From DQWO01 sp964478545 (GTDB lineage: Bacteria; Desulfobacterota; Anaeroferrophillalia; Anaeroferrophillales; Anaeroferrophillaceae), in NCBI GenBank assembly GCA_964478545.1, contig CAYZIS010000009.1, forward strand, positions 19,287-83,286: a stretch of DNA of 64,000 bases, given 5' to 3'. This document shows, piece by piece, positions 8,553-15,916 of the stretch (positions are counted from its first letter, which is position 1; each line of letters starts with the position of its first letter). Under the pieces are notes generated by a model. It was not told where the DNA came from and searched no databases. It was given only the letters and a program-made list of their open reading frames with translations. A program made the position numbers and the translations under genes.

Positions 8553-9277
8553 TGGAGGCTGCAATTCATAACGATAAACGCTCGCTTGTTTATGGGCGCA
8601 AGACCATTGATTACAGTCTTTTCTATTGCGATAGAAAAACGATGGAAATTGCGGTTCATCCTGACAGTACCGTCATTGTCAAAGCACCGATCGACTCCGA
8701 TATTTCGTTGATCGAGAAAAAGTTAAATAAAAGAGGACGATGGATTTTCAGACAGTTGAACTACTTCAGGCAGTTTAATCCCAAAACACCTGATCGATGC
8801 TATGTGAATGGTGAAACCCACCTGTATCTTGGAAAGCAATATCGCTTAAAACTGACGGAGGGCTCAGAAAATTCAGTAAAGCTGGTCCGGGGCTTTTTTT
8901 ATATTACCTGCCGTGATGTACCAAGCCCGGCAACAGCCAAAAAGCTTTTGCACAAGTGGTATTTGGAAAAGGCGGCCAGGCAATTCAAAGAAAGCATGGA
9001 TCGCTGCTGGCAAAAATTCTCCAACTTCGATTTTAGCAAACCCAATTTATCGATCAAACGAATGCAAAAAAGATGGGGCAGCCTTTCAGAAAAAGGAACG
9101 GTGACACTCAATACCGATCTGATCAGAGCACCCAAGGAATGTATTGAGTACGTTGTAACCCACGAACTGTGCCATTTGAAATATCGTAATCACAGCCCCG
9201 AATTTTATAAGCTGCTCGATTCTGTTATCCCCGGCTGGGAAAAGATAAAACACAGACTTGAACTCAGTATGATGTGA
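8549..9277 (+). CDS. YgjP/DUF45-type zinc metallopeptidase
   Basis: This 242-residue protein belongs to the YgjP-like (DUF45, SprT/M48-like) family. The zinc site is VVTHELCHLKYRNHSPEFY near residue 205, HExxH with a downstream His. The helper motif KRMQKRWGSLSEKGTVTLN precedes it, as in the family. Genes of this type are often the last gene of type I restriction operons; their substrate is not known. ATG overlaps the hsdR stop in ATGA, so it belongs to the same operon. It ends the defence island; beyond it lies a transposase scar. Confidence 0.9.
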   Translation: MMEAAIHNDKRSLVYGRKTIDYSLFYCDRKTMEIAVHPDSTVIVKAPIDSDISLIEKKLNKRGRWIFRQLNYFRQFNPKTPDRCYVNGETHLYLGKQYRLKLTEGSENSVKLVRGFFYITCRDVPSPATAKKLLHKWYLEKAARQFKESMDRCWQKFSNFDFSKPNLSIKRMQKRWGSLSEKGTVTLNTDLIRAPKECIEYVVTHELCHLKYRNHSPEFYKLLDSVIPGWEKIKHRLELSMM

Positions 9278-9319
9278 ATATGAACAGAATTATTTTAATA
9301 AAGACTAATGTGGTTTAAT

Positions 9320-9465
9320 TTTAACGGACACTTTTCTGCTATGAGTCATTAAACAGCAAAACCAGTAAGCGAGGTGTCCAATGATTGAAAAATAAAAGCG
9401 GCCAAAATACACGAAAGAATTCAAGCAAGATGCCATTAAACTGGTCGTAGAGCAGAGCAGTACAG
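9320..9465 (+). pseudogene. Remnant of an IS3-type orfA transposase and its terminal repeat
   Basis: After a block reading taacggacactttt, typical of an IS3-family end, an ATG at 9381 gives MIEK, a stop, then KRPKYTKEFKQDAIKLVVEQ, the usual start of IS3-family OrfA. The similarity ends after about 20 codons and the frame runs into unrelated sequence. Only the 5' tip of the element survives. It marks the boundary between the defence island and the resident genes. Confidence 0.6.
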
Positions 9466-9502
9466 CTTCCTGGGAAATATGTTCCGCAAGTACAGTTACC
9501 TA

Positions 9503-10795
9503 TTATGACCGACAGGTTTCCTTCATCACAAAGGTACAAAGCAGGCAGATGAGAGAAGAAACAGCGAGGATCAGCAACAGTTTGGAATAGGCCTCCAGCG
9601 CATAGCCACCGGCTGCGGTTTTAGGATAGGCATCCAGCACTTTTCCCAGCAGCGGCATAAAGACGGCACCGCCCAAAAAGGGGAAAAGGTTCACCGTCCC
9701 CACGGACGTGCCGGTAATGGCAGCCGGAAAAAGCTCCTTGGTGGTAGTAAAACCGATAACCACCACTGCCGATGAGCAGAAGGAAAAAAGGAAAAATATC
9801 ACGTAGAGTGCTACTCGGGGCAGACCAACCGGATAGATGAAGAGAATGAAGAATTCAACCGTTAAAACGGCCATGCAGGCCATCAATACCTTTTTACGAC
9901 TGTGGATGATCCGCTCTGAAAGAAAGCCCAACAGGGGGCTGCCAAAAATCATTCCCCAGGCAATCATGCTGAGAATAGCTCCGGACTCTGAGCGATTTAG
10001 GCCATAGACATCCATCAGGTAAGGACCGCTCCACAAAGCACCAAAACCGAAAAAAATACCACAGTCAAAGAAAAACCAGATAGCTACCGGCCAGAAATAT
10101 TTCTCTGTCACCACCTGTCTGGCACCTTCCCACAAACCTATTTCTGCCGTTACCGGGGCCGTTCCCTCTCCCCGCTGATCAATTTCTGCCAGAGATGGCC
10201 AGCCACGATCAGCAGGACGATCACGGACAATCAGCCAAACCAGAAGGACAAGGAAAAAGGTTAATATCCCGATCAATTCAAAGGAAATCCGCCAACCCAG
10301 ATGACCGGTCATCAAGGCCAGAAACCAGGTGGCCGCCATCACCCCGATGCCGCCAACAGCATTGAGAATCCCGGCCATAATTGCAAATTCCCGGGTTCGA
10401 AACCACTGGGAAAGAATTTTCATGGTGGGGATGAAAACCATGGATACCCCAAAGCCCACCATAACCCGACCGATAAAAGCTATTTTGATCGTTGGGGCAA
10501 AGCCGAACAGGAGGCTGCCGACTGCCGCCAACAGCAGAAAAGAAGTAACGGTCTTGCGTGGTCCCAGGGAGTCGGAAAGTAAGCCTGCGGGAAACTGCAT
10601 GACCGCATAGCAATAAAAATAAATTGACCCTAACAGGCCCATAACCCCAGCACTGGCGTGAAAATCCTGTATTAAGTCATTGGCGACCACGGATAGGGAA
10701 AGACGGTGGAAATAGACAAAAAAATAAGCCAATGCCAGAACCAGGAAAATAAACCAGCGAAAGCTAAGAACCTTTTTCCCCGGTGATAGAGCCAT
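9503..10795 (-). CDS. Major facilitator superfamily transporter
   Basis: This 430-residue inner-membrane protein shows twelve hydrophobic segments and MFS signatures: GLLSDSLGPRKTVTS after TM2, IGRVMVGFGVSMVFIPTMKI in TM4-5, and a long central loop (RPADRGWPSLAEIDQRG). The pattern resembles the anion:cation symporter / hexose-phosphate branch, but the substrate cannot be told. The C-terminus (FVMKETCRS) ends right at the transposase scar, so the last residues may have been altered. It sits 15 bases upstream of nothing else in its direction; yjbQ precedes it on the same strand. Confidence 0.88.
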   Translation of the reverse strand: MALSPGKKVLSFRWFIFLVLALAYFFVYFHRLSLSVVANDLIQDFHASAGVMGLLGSIYFYCYAVMQFPAGLLSDSLGPRKTVTSFLLLAAVGSLLFGFAPTIKIAFIGRVMVGFGVSMVFIPTMKILSQWFRTREFAIMAGILNAVGGIGVMAATWFLALMTGHLGWRISFELIGILTFFLVLLVWLIVRDRPADRGWPSLAEIDQRGEGTAPVTAEIGLWEGARQVVTEKYFWPVAIWFFFDCGIFFGFGALWSGPYLMDVYGLNRSESGAILSMIAWGMIFGSPLLGFLSERIIHSRKKVLMACMAVLTVEFFILFIYPVGLPRVALYVIFFLFSFCSSAVVVIGFTTTKELFPAAITGTSVGTVNLFPFLGGAVFMPLLGKVLDAYPKTAAGGYALEAYSKLLLILAVSSLICLLCTFVMKETCRS

Positions 10796-10809
10796 TTTTT
10801 ACCTCAAGT

Positions 10810-11211
10810 TTACCCAGACATTACTTTGACGTAATATGTCCTTTTACGTGGACCATCAAACTCAGCGAAATAAACATCCTGCCAGGTTCCCAACACCAAC
10901 CGACCGTCCTGAACCAGCAGGGTTTCAGCAAAACTAAGCAGGCTGGCCTTCAAGTGAGCATCTGAATTTCCTTCCAAGTGATGATAATCACCTCGTTGGG
11001 GAATCAAGCTGGCAAGTTTGGTCAGGATATCCCGTTTGACGCTGGGATCAGCATTCTCATTGATGGTTACTGCGGCAGTGGTATGGGGCACAAATACCAC
11101 ACAAAGACCATCATTAATTCCTGATTCCTTCAGGTCAGCCGAAATAGTCCCAGTTATATCTAGCAATTCATTTCGCGATTGCGTCTGGATTTCATGGTGA
11201 TATAAAGGCAT
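10810..11211 (-). CDS. yjbQ: YjbQ family protein (UPF0047), copy 1
   Basis: This 133-residue protein matches YjbQ/UPF0047, a small trimeric family named for weak secondary thiamine-phosphate synthase activity; the true role is unclear. Signatures are VVFVPHTTAAVTINENADPSV, HHLEGNSDAHLKASL and LVLGTWQDVYFAEFDGPRKR, including the conserved metal-site histidines. It starts 15 bases before the MFS gene on the same strand, suggesting co-transcription. A second, diverged copy lies at 24202-24618. Confidence 0.92.
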   Translation of the reverse strand: MPLYHHEIQTQSRNELLDITGTISADLKESGINDGLCVVFVPHTTAAVTINENADPSVKRDILTKLASLIPQRGDYHHLEGNSDAHLKASLLSFAETLLVQDGRLVLGTWQDVYFAEFDGPRKRTYYVKVMSG

Positions 11212-11320
11212 ACTCTTCTCCTCTGATGGCAGGCTGGATGCATGGACATAGAAGTAAACCCTTATGAGGTTATCACAAAAATGTCAAGCAGCAGATTGAA
11301 TCATAACTTTCAGCCAACAA

Positions 11321-11363
11321 AAAAGCGGATGACTTATGGCTATGAAGCCACCCATCACCCGCT
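11321..11363 (-). terminator. Possible terminator hairpin downstream of the flavodoxin gene
   Basis: An imperfect inverted repeat with arms around AGCGGATG and CATCACCCGCT and an inner GGCT/AGCC pair lies 40 bases beyond the flavodoxin stop. On the - strand it is followed by a T-rich run (the + strand reads caaaaaagcgg). Confidence 0.45.
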
Positions 11364-11404
11364 GTCATGACATAAATATGGTGGATTTCAGGTTAAATCA
11401 GATA

Positions 11405-11836
11405 TTACAATACAGCCTCAATCTGCTTGACAAATGGCTCAACCGCAGCTTTCAGCTTGGCCATTATCGGCGTCTGTTTGATTTTTAATCCATCAACAAC
11501 CATGTTCATCTGGAGAAGATTTCTCATCGTATCTTCCAAAATCCCCAAAGACTCGCCGCTCCAGCCGAAAGAAGCGAAAGCCGCTCCCGGTTTTCCTTCA
11601 AGCTTGGCATCCGCAACCTTGAGTAAAAAGGTTTTCATCGGACCGATAAGATCTTTATGGTAGGTCGGCCCTCCCAACATCAAAAAATCAGCCGCTTCCA
11701 TATCCGCTACCGTGACCTGGGCCGGTTTAGACACCGTAACCTGATGACCACTTCCTGTCAGCATTTGTCCGGCAAGATCAGCTATCTTCTTAGTCCCGCC
11801 ACGCAGGGAATCATAGACAATCAGAACTTTAGCCAT
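11405..11836 (-). CDS. Flavodoxin family protein
   Basis: This 143-residue FMN protein has the phosphate loop YDSLRGGTKKIAD near residue 9 and LGGPTYHKD plus SFGWSGESLGI for the isoalloxazine site. It is a soluble one-electron carrier. It is preceded on the same strand by rubredoxin (gap 26 bases) and by the c-type haem and rubrerythrin genes, a set that handles oxygen or peroxide stress in anaerobes. The first SD-like sequence (aaggagtc) lies just before the ATG. Confidence 0.92.
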   Translation of the reverse strand: MAKVLIVYDSLRGGTKKIADLAGQMLTGSGHQVTVSKPAQVTVADMEAADFLMLGGPTYHKDLIGPMKTFLLKVADAKLEGKPGAAFASFGWSGESLGILEDTMRNLLQMNMVVDGLKIKQTPIMAKLKAAVEPFVKQIEAVL

Positions 11837-11862
11837 GGTTAAGACTCCTTACTGATTCGCAA

Positions 11863-12027
11863 TTAATCTTCTATCGGGCTGAAACTATCCTTATCCGCCC
11901 CACACAACGGGCAGGTCCAATCATCAGGAAGGTCGGCAAACTTTGTCCCAGCATCAAAGCCATTATCAGGGTCACCAACTTCAGGATCATAAATATAGCC
12001 ACATACTTCACAGACATACTTTTCCAT
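11863..12027 (-). CDS. Rubredoxin
   Basis: This 54-residue protein has the two rubredoxin iron knuckles, YVCEVCGYIYDP at the N-terminus and TCPLCGADKDSF near the C-terminus, with the aromatic and Asp pattern between them. It carries electrons to rubrerythrin-type peroxidases or oxygen reductases. The ATG at 12027 is preceded by a good ribosome site (aaggagatg). It lies between the c-type haem protein and flavodoxin genes on the same strand. Confidence 0.95.
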   Translation of the reverse strand: MEKYVCEVCGYIYDPEVGDPDNGFDAGTKFADLPDDWTCPLCGADKDSFSPIED

Positions 12028-12083
12028 TTTTCATCTCCTTGTTTTTTTACCTATTTATTACAGGTTAAACACCTGCAGAAATC

Positions 12084-12374
12084 CTATTCAACAACTTTCA
12101 CTACCAGGTGCTGTTTCAAATAATTCAGGACAATCAGCTGATCGACCTTGGACAGTTCTCCCTCGGCATGCTCGCCCATTCTGGTGACAATTTCTTCCCA
12201 TTCGGATGCCGTTCGGTGATGTTCAAGAATGACATCCACCTCATGACAGGCCACGCATTTTTTATCCAGAACCGTTTCTTCCTGGGCCAAGGCAGGAAAT
12301 ACCGGCAATAATCCACCAATTAACAATCCTGTCACGATCAGGGGAACAAATATTTTTGCGATTATTTTAGGCAT
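12084..12374 (-). CDS. Small exported c-type monohaem protein
   Basis: The chosen start (12374) gives 96 residues: a signal peptide with a hydrophobic core (VPLIVTGLLIGGLLP) and cleavage after ALA, then one haem site CVACH at about residue 40 and a downstream helix with an IVTRMGEHAEG stretch. A longer frame exists upstream but overlaps the rubrerythrin gene and looks non-coding. The 8-base overlap with rubrerythrin points to coupled translation. The role is probably periplasmic electron transfer; I do not recognise the subfamily. Confidence 0.8.
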   Translation of the reverse strand: MPKIIAKIFVPLIVTGLLIGGLLPVFPALAQEETVLDKKCVACHEVDVILEHHRTASEWEEIVTRMGEHAEGELSKVDQLIVLNYLKQHLVVKVVE

Positions 12375-12855
12375 CCCAAGTCCACATTCCCTTATTGTTA
12401 ATATCATAAAACTGGTCTTGAAGAATCCTGGCATGATCCGCCTCTTCACTGGCCAGACGATTGAACATGGCCATTCCTTGAGGATCATCGACTTCCGCTG
12501 CCAGCTTTTTATAAGCCTCACCGGCATTTTTCTCATTTTTGATTGCCAAACTCAAAATTTCGGAAACCTTTGTTTTTTCATCAGCGGAAACCTCTAAGAT
12601 CGCCCCTTCAAGAGGAATCGGCTTAAAGGAAGTTCCGTCATAGGAGATAAAGCAACCCTCACCGGATAAAGTCTGTTTCAGCTCAGTCAGGATATCATAA
12701 TGACCCTGTTCAAACTCACTCAACTGCAGAAACATTTGTTTACCTTTGGCTCCGCTGACTTTTTTTGCGGCATCGGCATAAAACCGGCTGGCCGTCTGTT
12801 CAGCATCCATTGCCAAATCAATGGCATCCATAACCGTCTTGTTGCATTCCACCAT
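12367..12855 (-). CDS. Rubrerythrin-like ferritin-fold di-iron protein
   Basis: This 162-residue protein has the two four-helix-bundle half motifs of rubrerythrin: EQTASRFYADAAKK with FEQGHYDIL in the first half and KNEKNAGEAYKKLA with EEADHARIL in the second, giving paired E and ExxH ligands. It lacks the usual C-terminal rubredoxin domain. A separate zinc-ribbon gene lies 20 bases upstream (12876-13025), and a rubredoxin gene downstream. It likely reduces peroxide. The C-terminus WTWDA is intact. Confidence 0.88.
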   Translation of the reverse strand: MVECNKTVMDAIDLAMDAEQTASRFYADAAKKVSGAKGKQMFLQLSEFEQGHYDILTELKQTLSGEGCFISYDGTSFKPIPLEGAILEVSADEKTKVSEILSLAIKNEKNAGEAYKKLAAEVDDPQGMAMFNRLASEEADHARILQDQFYDINNKGMWTWDA

Positions 12856-12875
12856 GATCTTGTTTCCTTCCGCCG

Positions 12876-13025
12876 TTATTTACTGGAACAGCTGCAACCA
12901 CAACCGGCTGACTCTGATTCTTCCTTCTTCGCAAAAGAACCCGCTTCACTGCATTCGGGACACTTCCAAAGTTTACAACGACCTTCTTTTTCATAACCAC
13001 ATTTTTCACATTTCCATATCGCCAT
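12876..13025 (-). CDS. Small rubredoxin-like zinc-ribbon protein
   Basis: This 49-residue protein begins MAIWKCEKCGYEKEGRC and continues KLWKCPECSEAG, giving two CxxC pairs like those at the end of rubrerythrins and in RCKP-type rubredoxin-like domains. The C-terminal tail is Cys-rich (GCGCSCSSK). It is the first gene of the rubrerythrin / haem / rubredoxin / flavodoxin cluster. It may be the detached metal-ribbon domain of the rubrerythrin that follows. Confidence 0.85.
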   Translation of the reverse strand: MAIWKCEKCGYEKEGRCKLWKCPECSEAGSFAKKEESESAGCGCSCSSK

Positions 13026-13335
13026 TTTTTCCTCCTGTCCACAATTAAATGTACCTATCCAGTACCAGAATCACTCTCTTTTGCAGCTCAATAGTGAAAA
13101 TATTTATACTGCATCTATTGAAGAATAAACATAATCTATTTAGTTTATTTTGCAAGCTTTTTTTAAGCTCCGAGAAATTTTCTCAAAAAATTATGGCTGT
13201 CTTGAAAAATTAGAATTTTTGTTTGAGTACAAGGCAGGAGAACATTATAACTGCAGGAATATATTTCATATTTTGAGGATTATAATGTGAGCCTAACGCC
13301 GTAATCGAGCAAAAAGTCCATTTCACAAGGTAGTA
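13026..13335. other. Intergenic region upstream of the rubrerythrin cluster, with an inverted repeat
   Basis: No gene is visible here. The stretch is AT-rich and must hold the promoter of the - strand redox cluster. A 9-base inverted repeat (ACATTATAA at 13242-13250, TTATAATGT at 13280-13288) could be a regulator site or part of a degenerate repeat. The phrase gctgtcttgaaaaat at about 13195 recurs near 18662. Confidence 0.4.
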
Positions 13336-14829
13336 TTATTTTTTAACTTGGCCAATAGCCAGCAGATAAAGGAGACTGGCCTGATCCGGCATCCCGATAA
13401 GCTCGATTGCTTCCCGGTCATAAAAAGCGCCGATGCCGCAGCAACCCAATCCCAAAGCCGTGGCCCCCAGGTAAAGACGCTGCCCCAGGCGGCCGGCGGC
13501 CAGCATAACCTCACGATACCCCCGGGATCCGGCACAATTTTCAATCTCCACCAGATCGGCAAAAAGGATGACATGGATGGCCGCCTGTGCCAGCCAGCGC
13601 TGGTCCAGACAGGCATGGGACATATGGCCAAGAAAATTCCCGGCAGTCACCAGCGCCAGGGACCGGGTATCTGATTTTACAGCATAAAAACCCGGCTCCA
13701 TTTCAGCAACGTTGTCCACCAACAGGCCACAGGATAACCCTTTGGCAGCGAGAGAACATGATTCAAACCCCTCGTTCACCAAAGAAATGATTAAGCTCAA
13801 GCTGGCTGCTGACATGGGCTCACGGATGATAAAATTGCGTTTTGAGCGCCGATGGAGCAAAACTTCAGGATAACGGTAGACTTCGTTCGCCGGCACTGGA
13901 GGTGGGGGGATGGACTTCCAGGAATTTTCATCAATCAACCCGTACCTGAGCCAATCACCGACCCGACACTCCTGGTGAGGCACAACCTTTGTCGATGCCT
14001 GATGGATATTCCTGACCGCATCATACATCTTTTCCCGGGTCGCCACCCGACTAGAGCAGGGCAACTCTCCAGCCGATTCCAACGGATCAACGGTTTCAAC
14101 GCCCACAGGATTACAGAGAGGAACCTTAACCAGCGCCAGGCAGCCTTCACGCAGGGGATCAAACCCCAGCATTTCATTAACCTGGTAATCATCAAAATCG
14201 ATATTCAATTCATAAACAGAAGAGAAGGCCCCCAAGGCAAGGAGCAGGTTTTCCAGCAAATGGCCGCTATCCAGCAGATGATAACGGTACGCCCGGTCCC
14301 GATATTTCCAGGTACTGCGAAAAAAGATGGCACTGACCAGAAAGGTCAGCATGGGCGTTCCCGAGGCTTTGTTGCCGCCGCCCAGTTCCAGCATCGGGTT
14401 TCCGGACCTCATCAAGACCAACGCCGGCTTGCTGACATCATAATGGTAAATCCCGGCAGCTAAGCCAGCGACACCAGGGCAGGTAACATATAGTTCACAG
14501 GGATACAGGGCCCCGGCTGAAGCAATACTGCGAAACCAGATTTCACTGTTGGCATGCTGAGCCCGGCCAGTCAGCATTTGCGTCAGCAACAGTAATTGTC
14601 CCAGAACTTCAAAGGAAAGGGAAAGATTTTGCGCCTGATTTTCCTGCTGCTGCAACAGCTTGAAGAATGATGACGGCTCTAATTTCACCTCTAAAGGAAT
14701 ATCCAGCACCTTTTTGCCGGGATATTTTTTATAGACCACCGGCTCATGCTTCCAGTCAAGGGTATGAGGGGCCATCTTCAGACGCTCATAGCTGCTGAGC
14801 TGTTGGTAATCAAAAGCTGAATATTTCAT
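13336..14829 (-). CDS. SagB/ThcOx-type nitroreductase with two nitroreductase domains
   Basis: This 497-residue protein has two nitroreductase-fold halves. The first carries RSIASAGALYPCELYV and GIYHYD, the SagB/ThcOx signature; the second carries LLHRRSKRNFI, PGFYAV, AAGRLGQRLYLGATALGLGCCGIGAFYD. Proteins of this type are FMN-dependent oxidases, some acting on azoline peptides, others of unknown role. No peptide precursor or cyclodehydratase gene is next to it, so a natural-product role is unsupported. It is alone on its transcript, with a family C repeat upstream. Confidence 0.85.
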   Translation of the reverse strand: MKYSAFDYQQLSSYERLKMAPHTLDWKHEPVVYKKYPGKKVLDIPLEVKLEPSSFFKLLQQQENQAQNLSLSFEVLGQLLLLTQMLTGRAQHANSEIWFRSIASAGALYPCELYVTCPGVAGLAAGIYHYDVSKPALVLMRSGNPMLELGGGNKASGTPMLTFLVSAIFFRSTWKYRDRAYRYHLLDSGHLLENLLLALGAFSSVYELNIDFDDYQVNEMLGFDPLREGCLALVKVPLCNPVGVETVDPLESAGELPCSSRVATREKMYDAVRNIHQASTKVVPHQECRVGDWLRYGLIDENSWKSIPPPPVPANEVYRYPEVLLHRRSKRNFIIREPMSAASLSLIISLVNEGFESCSLAAKGLSCGLLVDNVAEMEPGFYAVKSDTRSLALVTAGNFLGHMSHACLDQRWLAQAAIHVILFADLVEIENCAGSRGYREVMLAAGRLGQRLYLGATALGLGCCGIGAFYDREAIELIGMPDQASLLYLLAIGQVKK

Positions 14830-14854
14830 GGAATATTAAAAAAATATTTAAGGC

Positions 14855-15043
14855 TGTTCAGTAACTATTTCCAAACTGTCTCGATTGGGGTCAGTGCTTG
14901 ATTACCGGCGGCAAGAAATCACCTTGAAACATCGGAATCCAGACCCACCGGTTGTCAAGCTTTGACCCCGTTGGAGAGAGCGAAGCAACGTTCGACAGTT
15001 TTCACGGTAAATTAGCTGCCAAAACAGCTACCTGAATGGTTAC
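14855..15043. mobile_element. Repeat family C (MITE-like element), subtype 1
   Basis: This ~189-bp element ends in TACCTGAATGGTTAC on the right and begins TTCAGTAACTATTTCC on the left. It contains an inner inverted pair GGGGTCA ... TGACCCC and a gagcgaagcaacg stretch. It is about 90% identical by eye to the reverse complement of 62079-62271. It has no coding capacity and lies between sagB and korB. Confidence 0.75.
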
Positions 15044-15070
15044 GAATATTTAAAATGTGACCCTCAATAC

Positions 15071-15916
15071 TTATAGATACTTATGTAATGCTTCAACATT
15101 AACCCGCCGTTGGGAGAGAGGCGTTTGATCATCCCGATAAGCCACTATATTTTCCTCAAAGGTTTTCTTTTGATGCTGATAAAATATTCCCAAGGGAAAG
15201 GGAAAGGCTTCCAACGCTTTCTGCAATGCCGCCTCCCGATTTCCCTGATCATGATCTTTCAACCAATAGGTATTTTTTTCGTACCAGTCATAGGTGTTGA
15301 TTTTATTGAAAGAAACGCAGGGCTGGAAGATATCGACAAAAGAAAATCCCCGGTGCAGTATCGCCTGGCGCAGAATTTCTTTCGTTTTATCCGCCTGGCC
15401 GCTGTAGGCCCGGGCCACAAATGAGGCATTCGAAGCAATGGCCAGGGCCAGGGGGTTCAAAGGTTCCTCAAAAACCCCTTCCGGCTGGGCCGGGGTTTTC
15501 ATGCCAATCATAGTGGTCGGCGACGCCTGGCCTTTGGTCAAGCCATAGACCTGGTTGTTGTGCACCAGCAGGGTTATATCGGCATTGCGTCGCAAACCAT
15601 GGAGAAAGTGATTGCCACCCTCAGCATACATGTCACCATCTCCACCTTCGGCAATCACAGTCAAAGAAGGATTGGCACTTTTAACTCCGGTGGCAATGGG
15701 AATCGCCCGGCCATGGAGGGTATGGAAACCGTTTGCCTGGATATAGTGGGGCATCTTGGCCGCCTGGCCGATACCACTGATCAGGGCCACGTCAACCGGA
15801 TCAAGCTCCAGGTCAGCCAACACCTCCATCAGCACATTCCTGATGGCAAAGTTACCGCATCCCGGGCACCAGGATATATCTTTTGATCCAGGCCTGGTTG
15901 AAACGAATGTATTCAT
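15071..15916 (-). CDS. korB: 2-oxoacid:ferredoxin oxidoreductase, beta subunit
   Basis: This 281-residue subunit binds thiamine diphosphate: the motif GDGDMYAEGGNHFLH near residue 90 and the Fe-S/TPP-linked WCPGCGNFAIRN near residue 17 are present. With the alpha subunit it decarboxylates a 2-oxoacid to the acyl-CoA and reduces ferredoxin. The kor (2-oxoglutarate) type is the best fit to the two-subunit layout, but substrate choice is not certain. Its ATG overlaps the korA stop by 4 bases. Confidence 0.88.
   Translation of the reverse strand: MNTFVSTRPGSKDISWCPGCGNFAIRNVLMEVLADLELDPVDVALISGIGQAAKMPHYIQANGFHTLHGRAIPIATGVKSANPSLTVIAEGGDGDMYAEGGNHFLHGLRRNADITLLVHNNQVYGLTKGQASPTTMIGMKTPAQPEGVFEEPLNPLALAIASNASFVARAYSGQADKTKEILRQAILHRGFSFVDIFQPCVSFNKINTYDWYEKNTYWLKDHDQGNREAALQKALEAFPFPLGIFYQHQKKTFEENIVAYRDDQTPLSQRRVNVEALHKYL

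Noticed and set aside
12375..12536. Longer start for the c-type haem protein
   Set aside because: The extra codons overlap the rubrerythrin gene on the same strand and place a signal peptide in mid-protein.
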